DNA of 64,000 nt from Fervidobacterium changbaicum (GCF_004117075.1 NZ_CP026721.1:1860001-1924000), one strand, 5' to 3'; positions 54,802 to 64,000 are shown, counted from the first letter of the stretch. The notes: generated from the letters alone by a model not told the origin. A program made the numbers and translations.

Positions 54802-55956
54802 GTGCGAGAGAACGTTTCTGTTCTTATTCCACTTTTGGTTGATAGACCTTTGGATGAGACAGGCTCCATTTGGTTGGTGAACAGGGAAAGGGAGATCGGG
54901 TACCTCAGCAACGTTGCATTGCACTTTCCTTTTGGTGTGTTCGGGGTAGCTGGCGAGACTGGTATTGGGAAGACAACAGTGCTCAACTTTGTGAAACCGA
55001 AAGGTGTCTACGCTGAGATGGTCAACATTTCGCTCAGGGATACGATGGAAAGTATACTGTACGATTTGCTCTATTCGTTGGCTTCGAAGTTGGAGAATGA
55101 CGACGACGTCAGCGATGTTGCAAGGGAGTGCAAAGAATGGATTACAAAAGAAGTATCCACATTGAAGGGATTTTCACTCGCAATTACGTTGCTTGGAACT
55201 GCTGAAGCAAAGTTCGAAAAAGCGAAAGCCCCACGCTTTAATTTTTTCGGTGCACGTGAACGGCTCGGGATGCTTCTGGAGAAAACTATCAAAGCGAAAG
55301 GTAAGTTCTTGCTGATAATCGATGAATTGGACAAGGAAAGAAAGGAAGACGTACTGAAGGTCATTGATGCCCTGAAAAATCAGATGCTTCTTGATAACTT
55401 GGTGGTCATATTCTCTTTGCCGTTTGCTATATACAGAGAGTACCTAACCGATAGGATGCGTTGGAACGAAGCGGGCAATTTGGAGAATGTTTTTAAAGAT
55501 ATTGTCTTCTTGGAGCCCCTAAAGGCTTTGGATATCAAAGAAATGGTCGCTAAGAGGTTGAAAGAGCATTTGGACCTTCTTGAACCAGAGGTGTTAGATG
55601 TCGTTGCCGACTTTACGGATGGAAATCCAAGGGACGGGTTGTGGATATTGTCCAAAAGTATCTACGATAACATTGGCGAATCTAAACTTAAGAAAGAGCA
55701 CGTGGTGAGAACGATAAATAGGTTCGTTAAAGAATATGTTTCAATTGCAGGCTTAACGGAGAACCAGAGGAGAGCAATTAGTTTATTGAAAGATTATTTC
55801 GGCCCCAGAGATGGAATACTGGAAATACTCCAAAAGAGCGGTTTTAAACGAACAACCGCATATTCTGTTCTTGATCAGCTGATTGAGAAGAGATTTTTAA
55901 TAATCCGCGAAGGTAATTACAGGATCTCTGGAAAATTCAAGTTCGTTGACTTCTGA
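54802..55956 (+). CDS. P-loop ATPase flanked by direct repeats
   Basis: A 384-residue P-loop NTPase. Walker A is GETGIGKT at residues 51-58, Walker B is FLLIIDELDKE, and the region DIVFLEPLKALDIKEMVAKR with DGNPRDGLWIL matches Orc1/Cdc6-like and related AAA ATPases. The C-terminal part (NQRRAISLLKDYF, then LEILQKSGFKRTTAYSVLDQ) is a winged helix that may bind DNA. The frame is open from 54700, inside the repeat, but the TATAAT at 54747 and GGGGTGAAATA before GTG 54802 favour the later start. The gene is alone between two 48-bp direct repeats, suggesting entry as a cassette. Confidence 0.78.
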   Translation: MRENVSVLIPLLVDRPLDETGSIWLVNREREIGYLSNVALHFPFGVFGVAGETGIGKTTVLNFVKPKGVYAEMVNISLRDTMESILYDLLYSLASKLENDDDVSDVARECKEWITKEVSTLKGFSLAITLLGTAEAKFEKAKAPRFNFFGARERLGMLLEKTIKAKGKFLLIIDELDKERKEDVLKVIDALKNQMLLDNLVVIFSLPFAIYREYLTDRMRWNEAGNLENVFKDIVFLEPLKALDIKEMVAKRLKEHLDLLEPEVLDVVADFTDGNPRDGLWILSKSIYDNIGESKLKKEHVVRTINRFVKEYVSIAGLTENQRRAISLLKDYFGPRDGILEILQKSGFKRTTAYSVLDQLIEKRFLIIREGNYRISGKFKFVDF

Positions 55957-55959
55957 ATG

Positions 55960-56007
55960 CTGTCGAGCCTGTCCGAAATTTGTCGAGCTTGTCGACGGTG
56001 TCGAGCG
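55960..56007. repeat. 48-bp direct repeat, right copy
   Basis: Perfect copy of 54680-54727, starting 4 bases after the ATPase stop codon. Confidence 0.95.
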
Positions 56008-56046
56008 GGTGAGAGGTAATATCGGCTTTGAAAGGGGATAGTTGTT

Positions 56047-57117
56047 ATGAAAAGAACTTCAATCCTCACATTGATTGTTCTATCGCTACTTTGCACCATG
56101 GCCTTTGCCAAGGTGTACCAGGTCTATTCAGCTGATGATGTTGAGAGAGCAATCGTCAGTGATATTCACAGCTATGAACAAAAGACAGTTCTAAAAGCAA
56201 ATGGGACAAACAACGCGACGATGCTTAAGTTGGTGGGGACGATTATTGAAATTATCCCTGAGCAGTTGTTTATACAAAGATGGAGCGCTGATTCAATCGA
56301 GCAGGCAGGAAGTGTTGAAACAACGATAACGTACGTGTATTTAGAATCCGAGGCAGAGCGCAAGGCGGTTGATGAGTTCATATCAAAGAATTTGCCTTCG
56401 ATTCTTAAGAATGCACGTACGGATTTAGAAAAGGTCTACGCGCTTAACGAATGGATAAAGTCATACATTCAGTACGATGAGTCTTATTCACACAAGAATG
56501 CTTATTCGACTTTGAAAGACAGAAAAGGTGTATGCCAAGGGTATGCGCTCTTGTTTTATAGACTTGCGAAAGCAGCAGGGATAGATGTACTGCTTGTCAG
56601 TGGTGAGGCAAAGTCTCCATACGAATCAGCAGAAAAACTTGTCCCACATGCGTGGAACATTGTTAAGATAGAGGGAAACTGGTACTACATTGATACAACA
56701 TGGAACGACAGTTTAGGCATGAACACTTATTTTCTCTTCGGTAAAAATCAAGCAAGGTATTCGCACTATGCAAAGACGAAAATTCCAGTTACCGTATCGA
56801 CTAAAGGTTTTGCAGAAAAGTTGTATGAAGAAATACTCAGTGGAAGTAAACAGTCAGCGGGCCTTTTTAACTCGCTGTACGGTAATTTGGCAGATAAATA
56901 CGATGATTTGGTCGCTTATTTGACAAAGGGACTAAGAGATAGAAGCGATGTTGTTTTTGTCGGACATACTAATTTTGTTTCAAAGTATTTGTCAAAAGCA
57001 GTTGAAGAAGCGCTGTACAACGCGAATGTGAAAAGCGTAAGCTACGACTATTCGCATTTTTATCTTTTCACGTATGGCGATAAGGATTTCTACGTATGGC
57101 AGGTTAGGTTTAAGTGA
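56047..57117 (+). CDS. Secreted transglutaminase-like protein
   Basis: A 356-residue exported protein with a signal peptide (LTLIVLSLLCTMAFA). The middle has a transglutaminase/protease core: RKGVCQGYALLFYRLAKAAG (Cys), VPHAWNIVKIEGNWYYID (His) and IDTTWND (Asp), in the correct order. Such bacterial proteins act as proteases or cross-linkers outside the membrane; the substrate is unknown. The last 110 residues are not recognised. AAAGGGGATAGTTGTT precedes the ATG. Confidence 0.85.
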   Translation: MKRTSILTLIVLSLLCTMAFAKVYQVYSADDVERAIVSDIHSYEQKTVLKANGTNNATMLKLVGTIIEIIPEQLFIQRWSADSIEQAGSVETTITYVYLESEAERKAVDEFISKNLPSILKNARTDLEKVYALNEWIKSYIQYDESYSHKNAYSTLKDRKGVCQGYALLFYRLAKAAGIDVLLVSGEAKSPYESAEKLVPHAWNIVKIEGNWYYIDTTWNDSLGMNTYFLFGKNQARYSHYAKTKIPVTVSTKGFAEKLYEEILSGSKQSAGLFNSLYGNLADKYDDLVAYLTKGLRDRSDVVFVGHTNFVSKYLSKAVEEALYNANVKSVSYDYSHFYLFTYGDKDFYVWQVRFK

Positions 57118-57119
57118 CC

Positions 57120-58058
57120 TTACCAGCCCATCCCGAGCGTTCACATTGGGATGGCGTTTCTCACAGGTACGTCGATATCGTCTCTAACCAGGTATTGAGA
57201 GCCCTTCTTTTTCTTGTTCTCACCACCTATCTCCAAACTAATATCATCGAATAGAAAATCTCCTTTCGGTTCATCTTTTTGTACTAACAACCTTCCTCTG
57301 TCTTTGAGAGCAAAAACAACAAACGCCTCGCGAAAGTTTCCTATCTCCCCGTCCAACACACTGTAGAGCGTGGGATCGGAAAAGAATAGCTTTCCGCCTT
57401 TAGGATACGGCCTTTCGATAAGTGATTTTTGAACTATATTTACCAATCCCACTTCTTTCAATGCGTTGAGCAGTTCAAGGAGTTTCTCCTTGCCAATTCC
57501 ACAATCTCTACACATGGCCTCTACGTTTATCGTGAGAATTTTCGAGTAAGTCAAATGGCTAACGATGGCTTTCGTGACTGCGAGGTGATTTACGCTCAGC
57601 GAATTGACAGACATCAAAGTGGGTTGGATAATTACAAACCTGCGCGAAAGTTAGGCCCTACTTTTATGCAGCGCTATCGAGCCACTGCCGTTAATCCAAA
57701 TTTTTTTGTTTGGAAAGGAATCGTATAGTGATTTGATTTGTAGTCCCCCATCTTTGAGGAAATGTACTTCATCGACTATGAGTCCGTTGTATGATAAAAG
57801 GACAAGTTGGGCTAATTCTAAGAAAGGCTCGGCATTTATTAAAAGATCATCAGCTGAGACATAGAACATCTCCTCGCTTCCCGCTTTGGAAAGAAGGAAA
57901 GTCGTTTTCCCGCTTCCCCTCGGTCCGCACAGTAAAATTCCCCTACTCGTCTACCTCTCTTTTAGCTTCTCAAAGTACAGTCTCTGCTTTTCTGGTAAGA
58001 AAGAAATAGCCCTCTTTGTTCTTAATTCAAGTAATTCAAGAGCCCTATCGACCGTCAT
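57120..58058 (-). pseudogene. Dead paralogue of the AAA/DUF4143 ATPase
   Basis: The same gene as 13282-14451 in an inactive form. From ATG 58058 one frame runs to TAA at 57120, kept open apart from three stops: TAG after KLKER (near 57956), TAA at 57651-57653 after HKSRA, and TGA in place of the Trp codon after NAIPM. About 85 codons in the middle are deleted, between FVII and LSVNHLAV. Walker A (GPRGSGKT) and Walker B (GLIVDEVHF) can still be read. The upstream operator array is intact, so the loss is probably recent. Confidence 0.9.
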
Positions 58059-58082
58059 TCCGCACACATCCCTCTTCTAATA

Positions 58083-58204
58083 TATTCTGTTACAGAACGA
58101 TTATGAAACAGAAACGTTCTAATACAGAACGAAAAATAAGTCTTTTTTAAAAAATCGTTCTATTATAGAACGATTTATGGCTGAGATCGTTCTCACCCAG
58201 AACG
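58083..58204. promoter_or_regulatory. Operator array of CGTTCT-N5-AGAACG palindromes
   Basis: Four sites: 58083-58099 (TATTCT GTTAC AGAACG), 58115-58131 (CGTTCT AATAC AGAACG), 58156-58172 (CGTTCT ATTAT AGAACG) and 58188-58204 (CGTTCT CACCC AGAACG). The last three have perfect arms with unrelated 5-base centres. Starts are 32, 41 and 32 bases apart, close to whole DNA turns. Upstream of the ATPase pseudogene; the same motif precedes the live copy at 14504. Confidence 0.88.
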
Positions 58205-58589
58205 ATTTGACAGGTTATTGGGTGGAAATGTTGTGTAATTGTTCGAACTAGGGCTTGCTTATTTAAAGAAACTGAACATTAACTTCTGCATATGGTAGAA
58301 TATTTATGATTCGTTGTTGTTCCAGATTTGAAGTTGTTGTGGTTTCTAATTTAAACTAAACTGTACAGACAATTGTTAATATGTAACCATCTGTCCGGTT
58401 TCTGGTATTTGGCACGAAACAGGACAGAAAAGAAAAGATGCAAAATTTAGTGTTAATAATATTGTTCGAGCGCTATCGAGAAATGGAACTTGGAAAAGCA
58501 GGACAATTTTTCGAGGTGAGAATATGAATAATATTTTAATCACAAAAGAGTGGTTGTATATAATCATAAGGTAAAATCCAAATTCGATA
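58205..58589. other. Intergenic stretch, no gene recognised
   Basis: AT-rich, with no repeat seen. It must hold the promoter of the metallopeptidase gene. Nothing else can be supported. Confidence 0.4.
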
Positions 58590-58607
58590 ATGCGGGAGCA
58601 TGAATAT

Positions 58608-59318
58608 ATGGCACATTCAGATAGGAATACAAACATTTTCGGTTTTTCAGTAGCGGGTGTTAATTTCAAAGTTGAAAGGAGCAGGCGAAGAAAGAGAACG
58701 GTTCAGCTGCATTTTGAAGATGAAAACACGATTGTCTTAATCGCTCCGTGGCATTTTGATAAAGAGAGAGCACTGGAGTTTGCGATAAGAAATATCGATA
58801 AAATTCGCTTGCTTCTTGATAAACACCGCTCACGAAAACTGGAGAATGGGAAAGATGCGATTTTGTATTTTGGGAAACCTTTTAAAGTCGTGTTCAGCAG
58901 CGAAATTGTCGTTCCCATACTTTTCGACACCGAGCATTTTGTCGTTAATGAAAGATACGCCAAAGATATCGATATTTTGGCAAAGCACTGGCTCCGAAAA
59001 CGGGCAGAAGAGTACCTTCCAAAAAGGTTGAAGGAAATTTCCAATGTCATGGGGATAAGCTACAAGAAGGTGCAGATAAGGGATGTTAAAACGCGGTGGG
59101 GAAGCTGCTCGTCTAAGGGGACGATTTCTTTGAACTGGAGGTTGATAATGGCGCCGGCTGAAGTGATAGACTACGTTTTGATCCACGAGCTTGCGCATAT
59201 TGTTCATCCAAACCACAGTAAAGCGTTCTGGAGCTTTTTAGCAAGTTGTTTTCCTCAATATAAAACCTGTCGCATGTGGTTAAAAGATAATGGATGGACC
59301 TTACTCACGAGATACTGA
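58608..59318 (+). CDS. YgjP-type zinc metallopeptidase (DUF45)
   Basis: A 236-residue protein of the M48-like YgjP group. The zinc site is IHELAHIVHPNHSKAFW (HExxH with a third His), after the typical TRWGSCSSKGTISLNWRLI. The N-terminal half is beta-rich with many Arg and Lys. Family members often lie beside type I restriction genes, which are not seen here. ATG 58608 is preferred to 58590 because GCGGGAG lies 10 bases upstream. Confidence 0.88.
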   Translation: MAHSDRNTNIFGFSVAGVNFKVERSRRRKRTVQLHFEDENTIVLIAPWHFDKERALEFAIRNIDKIRLLLDKHRSRKLENGKDAILYFGKPFKVVFSSEIVVPILFDTEHFVVNERYAKDIDILAKHWLRKRAEEYLPKRLKEISNVMGISYKKVQIRDVKTRWGSCSSKGTISLNWRLIMAPAEVIDYVLIHELAHIVHPNHSKAFWSFLASCFPQYKTCRMWLKDNGWTLLTRY

Positions 59319-59674
59319 GCAAGAATTTCAATACCCCTTGCGTTCCTTCCTATGGTACACACCCTCTAACCGTCACCCATTATTTTATTTGAGACAGCCA
59401 TCACAGATTTTATTAGAAAATTTCAGATTTTGAAAGAAACTTAAAGATTTCATTAGTTAACTGTGGCTTATTCTGAAATAAGAAATTTTTGCGTATTTTG
59501 AAGAAAATTACAAATATGTTATAAGAAAATTGATTACACTCTGGAAATAATTAATTACTCCAATGAACTGACGTAACCAATTGGTTGTGACATAGAACAT
59601 TACATGATCGAGTCAAACTATAGTCCGTGAGAATTTTGTTTAGTATACTACAGTTTGGGAAAGGAGTGGGGTGG
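59319..59674. other. Intergenic stretch with a palindrome before the transport operon
   Basis: A perfect 12-bp palindrome AACCAATTGGTT lies at 59575-59586 and a -10-like TATACT at 59644-59649, just before the binding-protein gene. The palindrome may be an operator. The remainder is AT-rich without recognisable features. Confidence 0.45.
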
Positions 59675-61549
59675 ATGAAGAGGAGGCTTCTGGGTATTTT
59701 ACTGATAGTGTTAGCGGTTGTGGGATTTTCAGCGTTGCCTGCGGGAATTGAGAGAAGTGAAACATTCATAGCCAACGCACTTACTGGAAGAGCTGCTAAC
59801 CCGACAAATTTCAACGTTTGGGCAACTTGGGTGTGGCAAGACAGGGGTATTCAGAACTTACTCTTAGAACCTTTGTGGTGTGTTGAGTACGCAACTGGGA
59901 AAATTATCAACGCTCTCGCATCTGGAGACCCGGTTTATAGTAAAGATTTAACTGAAGTAACGTTTAAACTGCGCAAGGGTGTATATTGGAGCGATGGAGT
60001 TCCATTCACAGCTGACGATGTTATTTATACAGTTGAGGTGGTAAAAAACACACCTGGAATGAATTATTACGATCAGATGCAACAGGTTGTTCAGATGACA
60101 AAGATTGATGATTACACTGTGAAATTCAAGTTAAAGGAACCGAATGGAAGATTTCATACTTACTGGCTTGATAGATGGGGTGCACTAAGACCTCTCCCAA
60201 AACATGTTTTTGAAAAGGTGAAGAATCCACTAACTTTCAACTTTTATCCTCCGGTTGGTACCGGTCCTTATGTACTTAAGGATGTTGATCCGGGTGGATA
60301 CTGGACTTTGTGGGAAAGGAGAAGTGATTGGAACAGAACTCCAACAGGAATGCTTTTTGGTATGCCACAACCTAAATACGTCCTATTCATAGCAAGCGGA
60401 ACCGCAGAACAACAAATTATTTCTATGGTTCAACATGAGTTAGATGCAGCAGACCTTACGATCGAAGCAATGAAAGTAGTCTTGTCCCGCGATAGTTTCT
60501 CTAGAGCTTGGAGAAAGGAATTTCCGTGGACAGTGAATATCGATCCTGCTATTACTGGTTTGGGATTCAATACAATGGTGGCACCATTCAACAATAAAGA
60601 TGTACGCTGGGCTCTTACTTTGGCTATCGATATTGTGGAGTACGCTATAAATGCTTTTGACGGTGCTGTGACACTTAGTCCTATTCATCTTCCTCTGACT
60701 AAAGCATACTATGACTGGTATTATCTAAGGATGGATTCGTGGCTGCGGAATTTTGAGCTCGATCTTGGTGGTGGTAAGAAATTCAAACCCTACGATCCAA
60801 ATGCAGGACTACGATTGGCGGAATATGCGAAGAAGAGAGGTTATAAAATCCCAGAAGATAATGCGGAGATTCGAAGAATTTTCGGACCTGGCTGGTGGAA
60901 GTACGCACCTGATATAGCTGAGCAACTCTTGACAAAGAACGGATTCAAGAGGGACAAAAACGGCAAGTGGCTCCTACCTGATGGAAAACCTTGGAAGATA
61001 ACGATTATAACAAACACTAACCCAGCTCATCCATCTTACAGAAACGCTTTTGCAGCATCTCAGGCTTGGAAGAAATTTGGTATCGATGTTACAGTAATGA
61101 CAACAGATGCTCTGGCTACTTTGGGACAAAAAGGTCAGTTCGAAGTTACAACTGATTGGCCTGCTGCAGAGCCTTGGGGTGGACATCCAGATTTGTTCAG
61201 AGTTCTGGAACCGTTCCTCTCTGATTATAAAGCCAATATAGGAGAAAATGCACCTTGGGGAAATTACATGAGATGGTCCAATGAGAAAATGGATGATGTA
61301 ATAAGAAAGCTTAGGGTAACTCCGTGGAATGATTCAACAAACTTGATAAACATAGGCATAGAAGGTCTAAAGCTATTGGTAAGTGAGATGCCGGGGATCC
61401 CTACTTTCAACTATCCAGGTGTTATTGTTTGGAATGAGTATTACTGGACCAATTTCCCGGGTGCTGAAAATATGTATGCGCAACCTTACCATCACTGGCC
61501 AAACTTCAAATATATGCTGCCATTCCTGAAACCAACTGGTCGAAAATAG
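59675..61549 (+). CDS. Family 5 ABC transporter binding protein
   Basis: A 624-residue extracellular solute-binding protein of family 5. It has a signal peptide (LLGILLIVLAVVGFSALPA), then the family blocks VTFKLRKGVYWSDGVPFTAD, VGTGPYVLKDV, VRWALTLAIDI and the C-terminal PGIPTFNYPGVIVW. In Thermotogota these proteins bind oligosaccharides such as cello- or manno-oligomers more often than peptides, so a sugar ligand is likely here (inference). ATG 59675 follows GAAAGGAGTGGGGTGG; the frame is open from 59627. First gene of a rightward transport operon. Confidence 0.88.
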   Translation: MKRRLLGILLIVLAVVGFSALPAGIERSETFIANALTGRAANPTNFNVWATWVWQDRGIQNLLLEPLWCVEYATGKIINALASGDPVYSKDLTEVTFKLRKGVYWSDGVPFTADDVIYTVEVVKNTPGMNYYDQMQQVVQMTKIDDYTVKFKLKEPNGRFHTYWLDRWGALRPLPKHVFEKVKNPLTFNFYPPVGTGPYVLKDVDPGGYWTLWERRSDWNRTPTGMLFGMPQPKYVLFIASGTAEQQIISMVQHELDAADLTIEAMKVVLSRDSFSRAWRKEFPWTVNIDPAITGLGFNTMVAPFNNKDVRWALTLAIDIVEYAINAFDGAVTLSPIHLPLTKAYYDWYYLRMDSWLRNFELDLGGGKKFKPYDPNAGLRLAEYAKKRGYKIPEDNAEIRRIFGPGWWKYAPDIAEQLLTKNGFKRDKNGKWLLPDGKPWKITIITNTNPAHPSYRNAFAASQAWKKFGIDVTVMTTDALATLGQKGQFEVTTDWPAAEPWGGHPDLFRVLEPFLSDYKANIGENAPWGNYMRWSNEKMDDVIRKLRVTPWNDSTNLINIGIEGLKLLVSEMPGIPTFNYPGVIVWNEYYWTNFPGAENMYAQPYHHWPNFKYMLPFLKPTGRK

Positions 61550-61571
61550 CAAGAGGTGAGTACTTCGTTGT

Positions 61572-61603
61572 TTAGGGAGGGAACCCTTCCCTCCCTAATT
61601 TTT
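61572..61603 (+). terminator. Partial terminator after the binding-protein gene
   Basis: TTAGGGAGGGAA, loop CCC, TTCCCTCCCTAA: a perfect 12-bp stem, then TTTTT. As in the iron operon at 48002, it would make the binding protein more abundant than the permeases. Confidence 0.85.
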
Positions 61604-61669
61604 AAGTCGGCTATACTTTAAACCTGAAAAATAGAAATTCACGTCCCCAGGAGAAGGGAGGCCCAAGTC

Positions 61670-62677
61670 TTGAAGTTTGTAAAAAATTATTTAATCCCAC
61701 GACTGATAACCTATTTTCTTGTTATTTTCGTTGGTATTACAATGGTTTTCTTCATACCAAGATTTTTGCCAACTGATCCTGTTCAACAGTTTATTGCTCG
61801 ATTTACAACACAAGGTGTTTATATGGATCCCAAGTCTGTTGAGAATATGATTTCTACTTTGAAACAGCTGTATGGACTTGAAGGAAGTTTATGGGAACAG
61901 TATAGAGATTTTCTTGTAAGATTCTCAAAATTGGACTTTGGACCCTCTTATTATCAATTTCCAACACCAGTTAAGACGCTTATAGCTCAGTCACTTCCTT
62001 GGACCGTTGGGTTATTGCTGTCTACAACCCTTTTGTCATGGGTAATAGGAAGTATTTTAGGAGGATTTGCTGGATATTATCCCGACAAAAAGTGGGTCAA
62101 GATAGTGGATTTGATTGCGATGGTGATTAGGCCTATGCCTTACTATATATTGGCGCTTTCCTTACTCATCCTTTTTGGTTTTATATTTCCTATATTTCCT
62201 GTTAGAGGTGGGTTTTCAATAGGAGGTAAGATTCGGTTTGATTTGTACAGTATAGTAACAATACTTAAGCACGCATTTTTACCCGCATTGTCGTTGTTAT
62301 TAATAGGAACGTTCGTCTGGTTTCAGGGTATGAAATTAATCGTTCAAACGGTCAAGTCAGAAGATTATGTCAGGTACGCAAAATATGCAGGAGTTCCTGA
62401 GAAAAAAATTGTATATCAATACGTGATTAGAAATGCAATGTTACCTCAAATAACAGGATTGGCGCTCTCGCTAGGTCAAATTTTCAGCGGAGCTCTTATA
62501 ACTGAGATGACTTTCTCCTATCCGGGAATGGGAACTCTTCTTTATAACGCCGTATTTACAGGAGATTATAACTTGTTGATGGGTATAACGAGTATTTCTA
62601 TAATCGTCATTACAACAAGTGTTTTCTTAATAGATTTGTTATACCCATTACTAGATCCCCGTGTTAAATACAAGTGA
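61670..62677 (+). CDS. Family 5-type ABC permease, DppB-like
   Basis: A 335-residue permease. It has the DppB-type N-terminal helix (RLITYFLVIFVGITMVFFIP) then PTDPVQQFIA, six helices, and the EAA loop region KYAGVPEKKIVYQYVIRNAM with LPQITGLALSLG. It forms the channel with the next gene's product. Start is TTG or the nearby codon at 61670, with GGGAGGCCCAAGTC before it. Confidence 0.9.
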   Translation: MKFVKNYLIPRLITYFLVIFVGITMVFFIPRFLPTDPVQQFIARFTTQGVYMDPKSVENMISTLKQLYGLEGSLWEQYRDFLVRFSKLDFGPSYYQFPTPVKTLIAQSLPWTVGLLLSTTLLSWVIGSILGGFAGYYPDKKWVKIVDLIAMVIRPMPYYILALSLLILFGFIFPIFPVRGGFSIGGKIRFDLYSIVTILKHAFLPALSLLLIGTFVWFQGMKLIVQTVKSEDYVRYAKYAGVPEKKIVYQYVIRNAMLPQITGLALSLGQIFSGALITEMTFSYPGMGTLLYNAVFTGDYNLLMGITSISIIVITTSVFLIDLLYPLLDPRVKYK

Positions 62678-62686
62678 GGTGGATTT

Positions 62687-63541
62687 ATGAAAGTGTTCAG
62701 AGAACTTCTTAAGGACAACAGGTTTAAGATTGCGTTTGTAATAGTGCTTCTGCTGTGTGTCCTCTCATTCTTGACTGCATTTTCACCCTACGATCCTTCC
62801 CAATGGAATGTGGTTGAGAGAAGTTCACCACCACGCTGGCCACACATCCTTGGTACAACTTCAATGGGTCAAGATGTCTTTTGGGTGCTTACTTATGCAG
62901 TGAGAAATTCTTTACTTACCTCACTGATTGCAGGAATCGTTTCGAGGATTATAGCATTATTGGTTGGTATTCTCGCAGGTTTTAAGGGTGGTTTGATCGA
63001 CAGAATTTTGATGTTTTTGACTGATTCTTTCTTGGTTATACCGCTTTTTGTGATTATAGTGCTTTTCGCAATGATAGCAAAAGCAAGAATGGATATTATA
63101 AATCTTGGGATATTGTTGGGTGCCTTTGGATGGGCGTGGGATGCACGCGTCGTGCGTTCGCAAGTCCTTAGTTTAAGAGAGCAGGATTTTACTTATACCT
63201 CAATTCTCTCAGGCTCAAACACAAGGTCGATAATTTTCAAAGATTACATTCCGTTCTTAATACCCTTAGTGTTTTCTACTTTAATCGGGAACATGTCTTG
63301 GGCTATTGGTATGGAAATCACGTTGTCTATACTCGGGGTATTCAATTTGGAAATACCAACGCTAGGTACAATGCTCCAGTGGTCAATTTCAAGTCAGGCG
63401 TTATTTTTAGGTTACTGGTGGTGGGTCCTTACGCCTGTTGTATTCTCGATTCTCATTTTCGTCGCACTTTACCTAATGTCAGTAAGTATCAGTGAGTACT
63501 TAGATCCACGGATGCGTTTGCAAAGAGTTGGAAAAGCTTGA
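62687..63541 (+). CDS. Family 5-type ABC permease, DppC-like
   Basis: A 284-residue permease with the DppC-type N terminus (FLTAFSPYDPSQWN, then PHILGTTSMGQDVFWVLTYA), GILAGFKGGLIDRILMFLTD and the EAA-like block TSILSGSNTRSIIFKDYIPF. It forms a pair with the DppB-like permease, 9 bases upstream. GTGAGGTGGATTT precedes the ATG. Confidence 0.9.
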   Translation: MKVFRELLKDNRFKIAFVIVLLLCVLSFLTAFSPYDPSQWNVVERSSPPRWPHILGTTSMGQDVFWVLTYAVRNSLLTSLIAGIVSRIIALLVGILAGFKGGLIDRILMFLTDSFLVIPLFVIIVLFAMIAKARMDIINLGILLGAFGWAWDARVVRSQVLSLREQDFTYTSILSGSNTRSIIFKDYIPFLIPLVFSTLIGNMSWAIGMEITLSILGVFNLEIPTLGTMLQWSISSQALFLGYWWWVLTPVVFSILIFVALYLMSVSISEYLDPRMRLQRVGKA

Positions 63542-63551
63542 GGTGAGAGAA

Positions 63552-64000
63552 ATGAATGTTATAGAAACGCGAAACCTGAGCGCGTACTACATGCTTGATA
63601 TATATGGCAGAAAGGTAGTTGTAAAGGCTGTTGATAATATCAGCATCTCTTTCAATCAAAATGAGATTTACGGCATAGCGGGTGAAAGCGGATGCGGAAA
63701 GAGCACTTTATTAAAAGTACTCTTCGATTTGGTAGAACCACCACTTAGAATTGTTAATGGCGAGGTTCTTTATATCGAAGATAACAAGAGCGTGTCAATA
63801 TACAAGACTCCATTAAACAATAGAAGGAAGTACAAATGGAGATTTATTTCTTACGTTCCACAGGGTTCCATGAATGTGCTGAATCCTGTTCGAAAAATAA
63901 GCCAAACTTTTGAAGACTTTTTGAAACCTAACATCAATAACTCTGATCCTACAGAGCTTAAAGAAAGAATAGTAAAACACATTTTGGAACTTGGCCTGAG
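63552..64000 (+). CDS. ABC transporter ATP-binding protein, DppD-like (truncated by window)
   Basis: The first 149 codons of an ATPase subunit running off the window. Walker A is GESGCGKST (residues 43-51) and the Q-loop is YVPQGSMNVLNP, as in DppD/OppD proteins. It starts 10 bases after the DppC-like stop with GAGGTGAGAGAA before ATG. It powers the preceding permeases; a second ATPase gene probably follows. Confidence 0.9.
   Translation, partial: MNVIETRNLSAYYMLDIYGRKVVVKAVDNISISFNQNEIYGIAGESGCGKSTLLKVLFDLVEPPLRIVNGEVLYIEDNKSVSIYKTPLNNRRKYKWRFISYVPQGSMNVLNPVRKISQTFEDFLKPNINNSDPTELKERIVKHILELGL

Overview
The window reads as chromosomal DNA of an AT-rich thermophilic bacterium, most likely a member of the Thermotogota close to Fervidobacterium. 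This is an inference from gene style (a family 5 sugar/peptide ABC system with a terminator after the binding-protein gene, Lys/Glu-rich proteins, strong GGAGG ribosome sites, GTG and TTG starts), not from a marker gene; no rRNA or tRNA was found.

Bases 1-18,700 are an accessory, defence-like island full of repeats and broken genes. It holds two OLD-family ATPase/TOPRIM nucleases, three Fic-fold proteins (two lacking the catalytic His), a PD-(D/E)XK nuclease-like protein, an AAA/DUF4143-type ATPase behind an array of palindromes, a second P-loop ATPase, one intact and two decayed copies of a small protein resembling sigma-70 region 2, a frameshifted TnpB element, and one IS6/IS240-like element remnant plus one solo end. 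Two fic genes share a layout: a conserved hairpin RNA element upstream, then fic, then a bidirectional GCCAGGC terminator, then the convergent sigma-like gene.

Bases 19,241-31,851 are a surface polysaccharide cluster. RmlA, RmlB, a sugar aminotransferase and an acetyltransferase should make a dTDP-acetamido-dideoxyhexose for a WecF-like transferase; a Wzx-like flippase, an AsnB-type amidotransferase, two related glycosyltransferases and two WecB-type epimerases follow. Related genes (an LCP ligase and a GT2 transferase) lie at 49,204-51,197.

Bases 32,325-43,380 are a sugar-acid catabolic operon: 2-hydroxyacid dehydrogenase, two FGGY kinases, a FadR/GntR regulator, a KDPG aldolase-type enzyme, a TctABC-type transporter and 6-phosphogluconate dehydrogenase. 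A TGGT-N3-ACCA operator sits just after the promoter. A complete IS with an 8-bp target duplication is inserted in the operon.

At 43,666-44,909 is a scar in which 3' halves of the GT2 gene and wecB are fused head to head. Then follow a ferric-iron-type ABC transporter (45,168-49,039), HAD hydrolase, acetamidase/formamidase, hexapeptide acyltransferase, radical-SAM protein, an ATPase gene between two perfect 48-bp direct repeats, a secreted transglutaminase-like protein, a dead copy of the AAA/DUF4143 ATPase that still carries the palindrome array, a YgjP-type metallopeptidase, and a family 5 ABC transporter running off the end.
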